64,000 nt of DNA, taken from NCBI GenBank assembly GCA_963815125.1, contig CAWFFM010000014.1, forward strand, positions 186,001-250,000, given 5' to 3'. Position 1 is the stretch's first letter. Each line of letters starts with the position of its first letter. Source of the DNA: Actinocatenispora sp963815125 (lineage in GTDB: Bacteria > Actinomycetota > Actinomycetes > Mycobacteriales > Micromonosporaceae). Under the pieces are notes generated by a model. That model was not told the origin of the DNA, made no database searches, and saw nothing but the letters and a program-made list of their open reading frames with translations. The position numbers and the translations under genes are program-made. Below, piece by piece: positions 34,500 through 42,691 of this stretch.

Positions 34500-34876
34500 C
34501 GGTCCTCCCGCAGCGAGATCCAGCCGTCCCCGGCCGGTTCCTCGATCCGCAGGTACGGCCCGTCCGGCCGGAGCACACCGAAAACGGTGTGGGACAACAA
34601 CATCAGTACGGCGCGCGCCGTCACCACGTCGACGGTGACCTGCTGACGTCCCGGCAATCTCAACTGCACGGTACGGGCGATCGGGCACGCGCAGGCCAGT
34701 ACCTGCTCGTCGCCGTCGCCGTCCCACTGCACCCGGAAGCGTGTGTTCACGGCGCGCACCGCCGTCCGGCCAGCCGCAGCGCCGCGCCGTAGATGGCGTC
34801 GGGCGCGCCGCTGCGGGTACGCCGCCGGCCCACGGGCCACGGCAGCGCGCGCCGGATAGTCTTGAGTGAGTCTCAT
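34496..34876 (-). CDS. Hypothetical protein
   Basis: 126 residues from ATG 34876, which has GTGGAG 7 bases upstream; a shorter form from GTG 34750 is possible. The conserved-looking part is the C-terminal 85 residues: FRVQWDGDGDEQVLACACPIARTVQLRLP, then VTVDVVTARAVLMLLSHTVFGVLRPDGPYLRIEEP and WISLRED. No domain is recognised. Its stop overlaps the start of the Pro/Ala-rich gene, so the two are coupled. Part of a set of small minus-strand genes of unknown role. Confidence 0.6.
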   Translation of the reverse strand: MRLTQDYPARAAVARGPAAYPQRRARRHLRRGAAAGRTAVRAVNTRFRVQWDGDGDEQVLACACPIARTVQLRLPGRQQVTVDVVTARAVLMLLSHTVFGVLRPDGPYLRIEEPAGDGWISLREDR

Positions 34877-34980
34877 CGGATTCTCCACATGCGTCGATGG
34901 GACGGGGCGCGGTGCGGCTTTCTCAGGGCTGATGCACCGCGCCCGTTCCGTTGCTGGTGGTCTGATGTCTGGCGCGCGGC

Positions 34981-35238
34981 TCACCGCAGGCGTGCGGTGG
35001 CGTCGCGGACGGCGGTACGGCAGGTGTCGAGGCGCTGCTGCATCATGCCGGCGAGCTTGCGGGCGGCGTCGAGCTGCTGGACGGCGATGGTGAAGCGGCC
35101 GGCGTTGTCGTTGCCGATCAGCTGTACGAGCTGACGGTGCCGGCGGGCCAGTTCCGCGGCGAGTTCCCGGGTCTGGTCGTACGGCAGTTCGTGTTCGGCG
35201 TAGTGGTTGAGCCGTCTGACGATCTCGGTCAGGTTCAC
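34981..35238 (-). CDS. Small helical hypothetical protein
   Basis: 85 residues, almost wholly alpha-helical (LTEIVRRLNHYAEHELPYDQTRELAAELARRHRQLVQLI and LDAARKLAGMMQQRLDTCRTAVRDATARL). GTG start. It lies 12 bp after the next gene upstream on the minus strand and so is likely co-transcribed with it. No family recognised. Confidence 0.6.
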   Translation of the reverse strand: MNLTEIVRRLNHYAEHELPYDQTRELAAELARRHRQLVQLIGNDNAGRFTIAVQQLDAARKLAGMMQQRLDTCRTAVRDATARLR

Positions 35239-35250
35239 GGGCCCGTCGCC

Positions 35251-35532
35251 TCAGAGCCAGTCGAGGCGGATCGGGTACGCCCGCCGCCAGGTGGCCAGCG
35301 CCTGCGCCGGGCTGGAGAAGCAGCCGTACTGCGGTGTGCCTTCGGCGCTGAGCCGGTACAGCAGCGCGCGGGTGCTGAACGCCGCGCCCCACCACAGCAC
35401 CGGGCTGCTCGGCCGGCAGATGGACACGAACTCGCCGTACTCCGGATCGTGCGGATCGAGTACGAGCGCAAACTGCCTCGGCCCCGCCGGCATCGCCAGC
35501 GCCGGAGCGAGGTCGGCCGTGCTGATACCCAT
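35251..35532 (-). CDS. Small hypothetical protein
   Basis: 93 residues from ATG 35532 with GGAGG close upstream. Contains FALVLDPHDPEYGEFVSICRPSSPVLWWGAAFSTRALLYRLSAEGTPQYGCFSSPAQALATWRRAYPIRLDWL, a compact mixed alpha/beta pattern without a recognised motif. Divergent from the first DUF397 gene with a 94-bp shared upstream region. Confidence 0.6.
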   Translation of the reverse strand: MGISTADLAPALAMPAGPRQFALVLDPHDPEYGEFVSICRPSSPVLWWGAAFSTRALLYRLSAEGTPQYGCFSSPAQALATWRRAYPIRLDWL

Positions 35533-35626
35533 GAGCACCTCCCTGTCAATGAGTGTTCTTAGCCACACAGTGTGTAGCGTGTGCGATTGCGGAATACCTG
35601 ACATCGAAGTGGCAAAGGAGCGGGCA

Positions 35627-35827
35627 ATGGCTGAGCTGACTGGTGCACGTTGGCGTAAGAGCAGCCGCAGCGGGACCACTGGCAGCTGCGTGGAAGTAAC
35701 CGACAATCTGAAGGCCGTCGTCGCGGTTCGCGACTCGAAGGATCCAGGCGGGCCGAGGCTGACCGCCTCGCCCCGGTCCTGGGACTCGTTCATCAACGAG
35801 GTTTCTTCAGGCGCCCTTGATCACTGA
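35627..35827 (+). CDS. DUF397 protein
   Basis: 66 residues, complete DUF397: ARWRKSSRSGTTGSCVEVTDN, VVAVRDSKDPGGPRL, then SPRSWDSFINEV. AAGGAG lies 6 bases before the ATG. DUF397 proteins usually pair with an XRE regulator and are considered possible antitoxin- or development-related partners (BldB/AbaA-type contexts). No XRE gene adjoins this copy directly; the nearest is 356 bp downstream. Confidence 0.92.
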   Translation: MAELTGARWRKSSRSGTTGSCVEVTDNLKAVVAVRDSKDPGGPRLTASPRSWDSFINEVSSGALDH

Positions 35828-36182
35828 AACCAACCGCGAACGGCTGGCAGCTATCAGTTCCGGCCGCTCCCCTGTCGCTTCGACTACACGGGCGACTCAT
35901 CGGGCTCACGCACGCTCGGCAAATTCGTCCACGTCACGCGACAGCACGCCGGGTTCTCTGGCAATGCTGAAGCTGGTGATGCCGGATACTCTCAGGAAGT
36001 CTCATCGCGTCCTCCAAGGGTTGCGTGATGGGGCCGAGGGCGGCCCGGCGCCATCCGCGCCGCCCTCACTTCGTCTTTCGTGACGCTCACGGTCGACAGT
36101 GGCGACCGCCTTCTCAGCATGAAGCCAACCGATCACACGCGGTAGCTCGACATGGGTATCTCACCGTGAGATATTGTGCGTC
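35828..36182. promoter_or_regulatory. Intergenic region with terminator-like hairpin and XRE operator
   Basis: 355 bp without a credible gene. 36037-36044 and 36061-36068 form GAGGGCGG / CCGCCCTC, a possible terminator for the DUF397 gene. At 36157-36173 there is a 17-bp palindrome TATCTCAC-c-GTGAGATA, ending 9 bp before the XRE start and the obvious site for autoregulation. A 31-codon minus-strand stretch ending at 35906 (ITSFSIAREPGVLSRDVDEFAERA) reads like the end of a lost gene but has no start. Confidence 0.55.
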
Positions 36183-36995
36183 ATGGGCCGATCCGGGTAC
36201 GAACCGATCACGATCCCCGCGTCAGCATGGCACCGGGAGGAGACTCGAAAACTCCTCCGGGATCGCGACGTTCAAGGGCTGTTTTCGCTGGCACGCCGCT
36301 ACGGCGGCGCATCGCAGGTACGGATCGCCACAGCATGCATGCTGGGTCAGAGCCGGGTCAACGAGATCGTCAACGGCCGCCGACAGGTTCATCGGCTTGA
36401 CGTACTGGAGCGGATCGCCGACGGTTTGGGCATGCCTGATGAGTCGCGCGCAGAGTTCGGACTTGCGCCACAGTTCCCGGACCGGGAAATCGTGCAGGTG
36501 TTTCCCTCACAGCAGCAGGCCGCCGAGGAGATCCGCCAGGCGACGCTCTCTGCAGCACACATCGATGTGCTCGCGGTCCGGGGTCTCGGGCTGATCGGGC
36601 TCAACAATTCGCTGCTGCGGGCATCGCTCGAAGAGCGGCCGGAAACCAGGATGCGTGTTCTGCTGCTGGAGCCCGGGTGCCGCGCCGCAGAGCGTCGCGC
36701 GAAGGAGATCGGCGAGTCAGCGGAACAGATGAACGGCGGAATCCGCACAACGGAAGCCGGCCTGCGAACACTCGCCGAGCGTGGCGCTCAGGTAGAGCTG
36801 TACTGGTACACGACACTGCCAGTGTGGCGCGTCTTCGCCGTCGACAACATCCTCTACCTTTCATCGTTCGACGTGAACTGGGAGGGCCACGAATCGGAGA
36901 TCACAAAGGTGGCGCCGTCTCCGAGAGGTCCGATCTACCACGGCGTGACAAGAATGCTGACCGAGCTCTTCCGCACCTCGGAGCGCGTCATCTAA
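36183..36995 (+). CDS. XRE regulator with C-terminal effector-like domain
   Basis: 270 residues. Residues about 20-95 hold the helix-turn-helix (VRIATACMLGQSRVNEIVNGRRQVHRLDVLERIADGLGMP). The C-terminal 170 residues start at FPSQQQAAEEIRQATLSAAHIDVLAVRGLGLIG and include TRMRVLLLEPGCRAAERRAKEIG and VELYWYTTLPVWRVFAVDNILYLSSF, which look like the DUF5919/phospholipase-D-like module found on some actinobacterial XRE proteins; no HKD motif is visible, so catalysis is unlikely. Followed 43 bp later by a DUF397 gene. Confidence 0.85.
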   Translation: MGRSGYEPITIPASAWHREETRKLLRDRDVQGLFSLARRYGGASQVRIATACMLGQSRVNEIVNGRRQVHRLDVLERIADGLGMPDESRAEFGLAPQFPDREIVQVFPSQQQAAEEIRQATLSAAHIDVLAVRGLGLIGLNNSLLRASLEERPETRMRVLLLEPGCRAAERRAKEIGESAEQMNGGIRTTEAGLRTLAERGAQVELYWYTTLPVWRVFAVDNILYLSSFDVNWEGHESEITKVAPSPRGPIYHGVTRMLTELFRTSERVI

Positions 36996-37038
36996 GACCG
37001 CAATCGGAGGTCAAAGCACAGCGGGAAGGTGACACAAC

Positions 37039-37248
37039 ATGACCATGCCTAACCTCCTACAGGCGCGGTGGCGCAAGAGCACCCGCAGCGGCGACAACGG
37101 CGGCAACTGTGTCGAGGTCGCCGACAATCTGGCGGGTGTCGTCGCCGTACGCGACAGCAAGGACCCGTACGGCCCGGCGCTGGTCGTCGAGCCGACAGCG
37201 TGGAGCGCCTTCACCGACGCTGTACGGACCCTGAAGGAGCAGCGGTGA
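37039..37248 (+). CDS. DUF397 protein
   Basis: 69 residues: ARWRKSTRSGDNGGNCVEVADN, VVAVRDSKDPYGPALVV, WSAFTDAVRTLKEQR. Downstream of the XRE gene, the classic order for this pair. Its stop overlaps the GTG start of the CYTH gene. One of three DUF397 copies within 2.4 kb; this and the 37829 copy share VEVADNL and VAVRDSKDP, so they arose by duplication or are held to a common constraint. Confidence 0.93.
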   Translation: MTMPNLLQARWRKSTRSGDNGGNCVEVADNLAGVVAVRDSKDPYGPALVVEPTAWSAFTDAVRTLKEQR

Positions 37249-37814
37249 TCGAGGCGGAGCTGAAGGTCGACGTACGGGAACCGGACCGGGTAGCTGAGCT
37301 GCTGCGCCAGAAGGCCGCCGAGGAGCCGAGCGTCTACCGGGACACGTACTACGAGCGGCCGGACCGTTCGCTGGACGCCGCCGATGCCGAGCTGCGGGTA
37401 CGCACCATCGCCTCGCCCGACGGCGAGCAGCATGTACTGACGTTCAAGACGGCGGCGGTGCATGACGAGTCCGGTTCCAAGCCCGAGTACGAGACGACTG
37501 TGGCCGACCGGCGCGCGATCGAGCAGATCCTCGACGGACTGGGGTTCGTCGTCGACCTCGCCTTCGAGAAGCACTGCCGCAACTACCGGTTCCAGCACGC
37601 CAACCGAACCTTTCTGGCTACGTTGGTCACCGTGCCGGAGGTCGGGGATGCCACGTTCCTGGAGGTCGAAACGCTGGTACCGACCGGCGATGAAGTACCG
37701 AACGCCATCGGCACGATCAAAGACCTGTTCGCCGAGCTGGGCATCGGCGAAGAGGACCTGAATCCCCGCTTCTACCAGGACATGGTCCTGACCCACCGCA
37801 ACGCCGCACAGTGA
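37245..37814 (+). CDS. CYTH-domain (class IV adenylate cyclase-like) protein
   Basis: 189 residues. The ExExK-type N-terminal motif is seen as VIEAELKVDV, followed by the basic/acidic strands RDTYYERPDRSLDAADAELRVRTI, LTFKTAAV, FEKHCRNYRF and VTVPEVGDATFLEVETLV of the triphosphate tunnel fold. Family members are adenylate cyclases, thiamine triphosphatases or inorganic triphosphatases; which applies cannot be said. GTG start overlaps the DUF397 stop, and another DUF397 gene follows 14 bp later, so all are one operon. Confidence 0.9.
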   Translation: MIEAELKVDVREPDRVAELLRQKAAEEPSVYRDTYYERPDRSLDAADAELRVRTIASPDGEQHVLTFKTAAVHDESGSKPEYETTVADRRAIEQILDGLGFVVDLAFEKHCRNYRFQHANRTFLATLVTVPEVGDATFLEVETLVPTGDEVPNAIGTIKDLFAELGIGEEDLNPRFYQDMVLTHRNAAQ

Positions 37815-37828
37815 CGGAGGAGCACACG

Positions 37829-38029
37829 ATGACTGAGTTGGCGCATGCCAGCTGGCGCAAGAGCACCCGCAGCGGCACCACCGGTAACTGTGTCGAGGTG
37901 GCCGACAACCTCGATGCCATCGTCGCGGTCCGGGACTCGAAGGACCCCGAGGGGCCAGCACTGACGGTCTCGCCGCGCTCGTGGCACTCGTTCGTCAGCG
38001 AGGTTTCTGTAGGCACCCTCGGTCTCTGA
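37829..38029 (+). CDS. DUF397 protein
   Basis: 66 residues: ASWRKSTRSGTTGNCVEVADNLDAIVAVRDSKDPEGPALTVSPRSWHSFVSEV. The ATG is preceded by GGAGGA at 7 bases. Most similar within the window to the 35627 copy (shared SPRSWxSF ending). Last gene of the XRE-DUF397-CYTH operon, closed by a strong hairpin. Confidence 0.93.
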   Translation: MTELAHASWRKSTRSGTTGNCVEVADNLDAIVAVRDSKDPEGPALTVSPRSWHSFVSEVSVGTLGL

Positions 38030-38039
38030 ACGAACGGCA

Positions 38040-38070
38040 AACGGCCGGCGCCTCTCATGCGCCGGCCGTT
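38040..38070 (+). terminator. Terminator of the DUF397/CYTH operon
   Basis: Perfect 12-bp inverted repeat AACGGCCGGCGC / GCGCCGGCCGTT with a seven-base loop, 10 bp after the DUF397 stop. It also lies 64 bp from the end of the convergent lipoprotein gene and could serve both. Confidence 0.75.
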
Positions 38071-38133
38071 CCGCTCACTCGAATGACTACTCAGACCGGA
38101 TCTTCAAGCGCCACGCAGCCAATCGCACGGGGG

Positions 38134-39252
38134 TCACGACTTCATGGTCACCTTGAGGGTCAACGGACCGGGGCCTCTGGCCCAGGAGACGGTCGTCCGC
38201 TTGTCGCTGGGCTGCTGGATGGTGGATTCACCGCTCTCCTCGGTGAGCCGCGCCCCGGCCAGCTTCATCGTGACCGTGCCGGCAGTGGTACCGGCGGGCA
38301 CCAGGAACGACACCGGGGTCTCGTCACCGTCGACGGATGCGGGCAGCAGCCGCAGGTCACGCGGATTGTGCTGGGCGCGTACCGTCCTGCCGTCCGCGGT
38401 GCGGAACGTGAAGACCGTACGGTCGTCGAACTCCTCGTGCAGCCGCCCGTACATCATGTTGTCGCCGCTGAGACCCGGCGCCGGCACCAGCAGGATCATG
38501 GAGCCCTTCGGCGCCCACTTGAGGTCGGGTGTGTAGCTGGTCAACGATGCCACCGCGGTCGCCGACCCGACGTCCGGGCTGGGCATCCCGGCCGTGAGCC
38601 GCCCTCGATACGGGACACCGTCGTAGTCGTACTGCACGGCGGTGGACCCGGACCAGGTGAGGGTACGGCTCTGCCGCATGTCGTAGCTGTCCACCAGGAC
38701 CTTGCCGGTACGCAGGTCGAGTTCCTCGGTACGGCCGGCGTCGGTGGCGCGCAACCGTACCGGGGCGCCGTGTGGCGCGCTGACCACGATGGCCGCGCTG
38801 TGCGAGGCGTACGGGCTGTTCGGTTGCGGCGCAAGCGGAAGCCCCCGTACGGGCGTCGCGTTTCCGGCGACCGTGACGCTCACCTCGACATGACCCCCGT
38901 CATACGCGGCGTAGGTGTCGGAGGCATCGACCTCGGCGACCACCAGCCCGCTGCCCTTCGGGGCACGCACCGGCGAGGTGTTCAACTCCCGGGCGTCGGC
39001 GCTGCTGAGTGTCGTACCGCTCGATGTCCACGCGAGGCCCAGGGTGTAGTGCGGCCCGTTCAGTTCGGCACCCCCGAGCCGATGCATGTCCATGTCGTCG
39101 TCGATGCCGGTGCCGGCCGACATCCACGTCCCGATGCCGATGCTGGAGGTGCGCACGCCGCTGAACGTGGGCGGCGGCTGGGCACTGGAGCAGGAGACGA
39201 TCGGGACCGCGAGCAACGCCAGCACCGCGACGGGACGCAGAAGCCTGTACAT
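38134..39252 (-). CDS. Secreted lipoprotein-like hypothetical protein
   Basis: 372 residues. MYRLLRPVAVLALLAVPIVSCSSAQ is a short signal sequence ending in a cysteine in lipobox-like context (PIVSC; the -3 residue is I rather than L). The mature part is beta-rich with no recognised domain and few cysteines. It lies upstream-convergent to the DUF397 operon and downstream of the copper ATPase gene but 190 bp away, so membership of the copper cassette is uncertain. Confidence 0.7.
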   Translation of the reverse strand: MYRLLRPVAVLALLAVPIVSCSSAQPPPTFSGVRTSSIGIGTWMSAGTGIDDDMDMHRLGGAELNGPHYTLGLAWTSSGTTLSSADARELNTSPVRAPKGSGLVVAEVDASDTYAAYDGGHVEVSVTVAGNATPVRGLPLAPQPNSPYASHSAAIVVSAPHGAPVRLRATDAGRTEELDLRTGKVLVDSYDMRQSRTLTWSGSTAVQYDYDGVPYRGRLTAGMPSPDVGSATAVASLTSYTPDLKWAPKGSMILLVPAPGLSGDNMMYGRLHEEFDDRTVFTFRTADGRTVRAQHNPRDLRLLPASVDGDETPVSFLVPAGTTAGTVTMKLAGARLTEESGESTIQQPSDKRTTVSWARGPGPLTLKVTMKS

Positions 39253-39442
39253 CGATGACCTCCACGCAGCCCGAACCGGATCGACGCGCGCAGAGTACCC
39301 ATCGCGAGCGAGCCGGCGCCGCCCCCAGGGCGGTCCGACCGCGACCTGCCTGGTCAACGTCACGCCACTGGCGGACCACTCAATGGACACCGCCGTACCA
39401 CCTGGCCGCATGCTGCGCACGGTGGATGACACCCGGTGCCGG

Positions 39443-41716
39443 TCAGGAACGTACGGAACGGAAACTGAACAGGCGCAGGCTGTTGGACACCACGAACACG
39501 CTGGAGAACGCCATCGCGGCAGCGGCCAGCACGGGAGTGACCAGGCCCAGCGCCGCCAACGGCAACGCGGCCACGTTGTACGCGAACGCCCAGAACAGGT
39601 TGCCCCGGATGGTGCCCAGGGTGCGCCGGGCCAGCCGGATCGCATCCGTCGCGGCCCGCAGATCACCACCCACCAGCGTCAGATCACTGGCCTCGATCGC
39701 CACGTCCGTACCGGTACCCATCGCGATACCCAGGTCCGCAGCGGCCAGCGCGGCGGCGTCGTTGACCCCGTCGCCGACCATCGCCACGGTCGCGCCGGAC
39801 TCCTGCAGCCCGCGTACGACCGCGACCTTGTCGGCCGGCAGCACCTCGGCGTGCACCTCGTCGATACCCAGCTCCGCCGCGACGGTACGGGCCGCCGCCG
39901 GGTGGTCGCCGGTGAGCAGCACCGGCCGCAATCCCAGCTCCCGCAACGCCTCGACCGCGTCGGCGGCACCCTCGGCGAGGGTGTCGGAGACGACCAGCAC
40001 GCCCCGCGCCGCGCCGTCCCAGCCCACCAGCACCGGGGTGGCACCCGACGCGCCGGCCTGCCCGGCCGCACCGGACACCTCCGCAGGCACAGCCAGTCCC
40101 TGTTGGACAAACAGCGCGGCCCGGCCCACGACGACCCGCCGACCGTCCACAGTGGCCGCCGCACCGAGGCCGGGCAGCGCCTCGAAGTCGGTGGCGTCCG
40201 GCAGCGGACCGGACTTCGCCGCAGCCGCAGCCAGCGCCCGGCCGATCGGGTGTTCGCTGGCGTGCTCCACCGCACCGGCGAGCCGCAGTACGACATCGAC
40301 GGCCTCGCCGTGCGCCGCGACGGTGCCGGTATGCGTCATCCGGCCGGTGGTGACCGTACCGGTCTTGTCCAGTACGACGGTGTCGATGCGCCGGGTGGAC
40401 TCCAGTACCTCCGGGCCCTTGATCAGGATGCCCAGCTGCGCGCCGCGACCCGTACCGACCAGCAGCGCCGTCGGCGTCGCCAGCCCCAGCGCACACGGGC
40501 AGGCCACGATCAGTACGGCCACCCCGGCGGTGACCGCCGCCGCGGCACCGTAGCCGAGCAGCAGCCAGGCCACCAGGGTGCCGAGCGCGATGAGCAGCAC
40601 CGCCGGGACGAAGTACGCGGAGATCCGGTCGGCGAGCCGCTGTACCGCCGCCTTGCCGTTCTGGGCCTCGGTGACCAGCCGGGTCAGCTGCGCCAGCTGG
40701 GTGTCGGCGCCGATGCGGGTGGCGCGCACGACCAGCCGGCCGCCGGAGTTGACGGTGGCGCCGACCACGTCGTCACCGGGCCGGACCTCCACCGGTACGG
40801 GTTCTCCGGTCAGCATGCTGGCGTCCACCGCGCTGGTGCCGGACACCACCTGCCCGTCGGTGGCGATCTTCTCCCCCGGCCGGACCACGAACTCGTCGCC
40901 GACGGCGAGCTGACCGATCGGCACGGTGCGTTCGGCGCCGTCGCGCAGCACGGTGACGTCGCGGGCGCCCAGTTCCAGCAGTGCGCGCAGTGCGGATCCG
41001 GCGCGTCGCTTGGCGCGGGCCTCGAAGTAGCGCCCGGCCAGCAGGAATGTGGTCAGTGCGGCACCGACCTCCAGGTAGAGGTGGTCGCCAGCCGAACCGG
41101 CGTCGGCGGCCAGCAGCCGCATGCTCATCCGCAGGTGTTCCCCGCCCGCGCCACCGAGGAACAGCGCCCACAGGCTCCACACGTACGACACCGTCGCGCC
41201 GAGCGAGACCAGGGTGTCCATGGTCGCTGCACCGTGCCGCAGGTTGACCAGCGCGGCCCGGTGGAACGGCCAGGCACCCCAGGTCACCACCGGGGAGGCG
41301 AGGGTCAGCGCCAGCCACTGCCAGTGGTTGAACTGCAGCGGCGGGATCATCGCCAACAGCAGTACCGGGACGGTCAGCAGCGCCGAGCCGATCAGCCGGG
41401 TACGCAGCGACCGTTCCGCGGTGACCCGCTCGACCTCGTCGGCCGACGGGACTCCGGCGCCCGGAGCCTCCGATGTCACCGGCGACGGCGGCGGTGTCGG
41501 CTCGGCGGTGTAGCCGGTGGCCCGTACGGTGCCGACCAGATCGTCGACCCCGGTCGTGGCCGGAAAGTCCACCCGCGCCGTCTCAGTGGCGAAGTTCACC
41601 GTGGCTGTGACGCCATCCATCCGGTTGAGCTTGCGTTCGATCCGGGCCGCGCAGGACGCACACGTCATACCGCCGATCCGAAGTTCGACGGTGCGCGGTG
41701 AGATCGTGCCGGTCAT
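39443..41716 (-). CDS. copA: Copper-translocating P1B-type ATPase
   Basis: 757 residues. N-terminal metal-binding domain with GMTCASC (Cys19, Cys22), eight membrane helices, the transport CPC in VACPCALGLATPTAL, phosphorylation motif DKTGT, the SEHP loop (HASEHPIGRAL) and hinge GDGVNDAAAL. These mark a Cu+-exporting ATPase of the plasma membrane. ATG 41716 has AGGAGG 7 bases upstream. It follows copZ-like and csoR genes on the same strand and is expected to be de-repressed by copper through CsoR. Confidence 0.97.
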   Translation of the reverse strand: MTGTISPRTVELRIGGMTCASCAARIERKLNRMDGVTATVNFATETARVDFPATTGVDDLVGTVRATGYTAEPTPPPSPVTSEAPGAGVPSADEVERVTAERSLRTRLIGSALLTVPVLLLAMIPPLQFNHWQWLALTLASPVVTWGAWPFHRAALVNLRHGAATMDTLVSLGATVSYVWSLWALFLGGAGGEHLRMSMRLLAADAGSAGDHLYLEVGAALTTFLLAGRYFEARAKRRAGSALRALLELGARDVTVLRDGAERTVPIGQLAVGDEFVVRPGEKIATDGQVVSGTSAVDASMLTGEPVPVEVRPGDDVVGATVNSGGRLVVRATRIGADTQLAQLTRLVTEAQNGKAAVQRLADRISAYFVPAVLLIALGTLVAWLLLGYGAAAAVTAGVAVLIVACPCALGLATPTALLVGTGRGAQLGILIKGPEVLESTRRIDTVVLDKTGTVTTGRMTHTGTVAAHGEAVDVVLRLAGAVEHASEHPIGRALAAAAAKSGPLPDATDFEALPGLGAAATVDGRRVVVGRAALFVQQGLAVPAEVSGAAGQAGASGATPVLVGWDGAARGVLVVSDTLAEGAADAVEALRELGLRPVLLTGDHPAAARTVAAELGIDEVHAEVLPADKVAVVRGLQESGATVAMVGDGVNDAAALAAADLGIAMGTGTDVAIEASDLTLVGGDLRAATDAIRLARRTLGTIRGNLFWAFAYNVAALPLAALGLVTPVLAAAAMAFSSVFVVSNSLRLFSFRSVRS

Positions 41717-41771
41717 CTTTCGCCTCCTGCTACTGATGGAACGCCGCACCGGCCGTCGCGGTACGGGTCGG

Positions 41772-41975
41772 TCAGCCGAGCTGGTAGCCGGCCTCGTCGA
41801 TGGCGGCCCGGACGTCCGCGGTGTCCAACGGCTGCGTCACGTCGACGTCGACCTGCCCGGTGGCCAGGTCGACCCGGACCGCTTCGACGCCGGTCAGGGA
41901 GCTGAGTTCCCCGCTCACCGCGTTGACGCAGTGTTCGCAGGTCATGCCGGTGACGGTGAAGCTCTGGGTGGTCAT
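41772..41975 (-). CDS. copZ: Copper chaperone, heavy-metal-associated domain
   Basis: 67 residues, one HMA domain with the ligand motif GMTCEHC (Cys13, Cys16) and VDLATGQVDVDV in the second strand. CopZ-type proteins carry Cu+ in the cytoplasm to CopA or CsoR. AAGGAG before the ATG. Position between csoR and copA matches the known actinobacterial order. Confidence 0.95.
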   Translation of the reverse strand: MTTQSFTVTGMTCEHCVNAVSGELSSLTGVEAVRVDLATGQVDVDVTQPLDTADVRAAIDEAGYQLG

Positions 41976-42004
41976 GTGTCTCCTTCTGTGGGGTGTCGTG
42001 TGGG

Positions 42005-42292
42005 TCAGGAACGGACCAGGCGGGCGATCGCCTCGGATGCTTCCTTGATCTTCGCGTCGGCCGTGTCGCCGCCCTGCGCCGTCGCCTCGGCGACACAGTG
42101 CGAGAGGTGGCCGTCGAGCAGGCCGAGCGCGACGGACTGCAGCGCGCGGGTGGCGGCCGAGATCTGGGTCAGGATCTCGATGCAGTACGTGTCCTCGTCG
42201 ACCATCCGTTCCAGACCACGGATCTGTCCCTCGATGCGGCGCAGTCGGCCGAGCAGTGCCTGTTTGTCGTCGCTGTACCCGTGGCGAGCCAT
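42005..42292 (-). CDS. csoR: Copper-sensing transcriptional repressor CsoR
   Basis: 95 residues of the all-helical DUF156 fold. The Cu+ ligands are present: Cys37, His62 and Cys66 (in DTYCIEI and HLSHC), matching Mycobacterium tuberculosis CsoR Cys36-His61-Cys65. RLRRIEGQIRGLERMV is the DNA-contact helix region. Start at ATG 42292 because CAGGAG lies 8 bases upstream. First gene of the copper operon and its likely repressor; contrast with the His-lacking paralogue at 59009. Confidence 0.96.
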   Translation of the reverse strand: MARHGYSDDKQALLGRLRRIEGQIRGLERMVDEDTYCIEILTQISAATRALQSVALGLLDGHLSHCVAEATAQGGDTADAKIKEASEAIARLVRS

Positions 42293-42330
42293 GGCGTACG
42301 TCTCCTGTTCCCGGCACCGTGCCGTCTCCA

Positions 42331-42360
42331 ACTACCCTACCCCCCTACCGTATACCCATG
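42331..42360. promoter_or_regulatory. Likely CsoR operator
   Basis: Upstream of csoR lies a C-run TACCCTACCCCCCTACCG followed by TATACCCAT, and TACCGT/ACGGTA form a short inverted repeat across it. CsoR sites have such G/C tracts flanked by TA steps. The match is by general pattern, less clear than the two palindromes at 58729 and 58981. Confidence 0.5.
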
Positions 42361-42555
42361 ACGGTACGGAGTCCCCCGTGAGCAAAGAGACGTCACCCTC
42401 GGTGTTTCTTGTCCGACTCGCGGAGTGCGACTTGCTTCCTTGTGACGGCTTTCTCTAATGTGACTCACCGTCTACCCGGATGTCTGTCATCTGCCCGAGG
42501 GTGACACCGGTGGACACCGCCACGACACCGAACATCGAGCCGGACCGGCCCGTAC

Positions 42556-42681
42556 CGTTTCGGTCTTCCGGAGCATTCCCGAGGTGAATCCGCGACCCCA
42601 CCCCCGGGCCGCGGTAGGGCGAACCCTTCCTCCCGCCCGAACCTCGTCGCGAGCTCCGAACGGCGGTCGAGGAAGAAGGAG
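42556..42681 (+). promoter_or_regulatory. c-di-AMP riboswitch (ydaO/yuaA type)
   Basis: The leader of the NlpC/P60 gene carries the conserved actinobacterial ydaO blocks in order: GGAGCATTCCCGAGGTGAATCC (split here as GGAGCATTCCC and GAGGTGAATCCGCG), the stem CCGCGGTAGGGCG, CCCTTCCTCCCGCCCGAACC, then the GGCGG arm and GGAAGAAGGAG that includes the ribosome binding site. This class binds c-di-AMP and switches cell-wall hydrolase genes off. Boundaries are approximate. Confidence 0.8.
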
Positions 42682-42691
42682 CCGACAACCG

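Noticed and set aside
34017..34646. Plus-strand frames opposite the Pro/Ala-rich gene
   Set aside because: Composition is low complexity on both strands; the minus-strand frame is preferred because its start is coupled to the upstream gene and its head has a plausible cysteine pattern.
35906..36005. Minus-strand fragment ending FSIAREPGVLSRDVDEFAERA
   Set aside because: Looks coding but a stop lies directly upstream and there is no start codon; at best the end of a lost gene, so only mentioned with the intergenic region.
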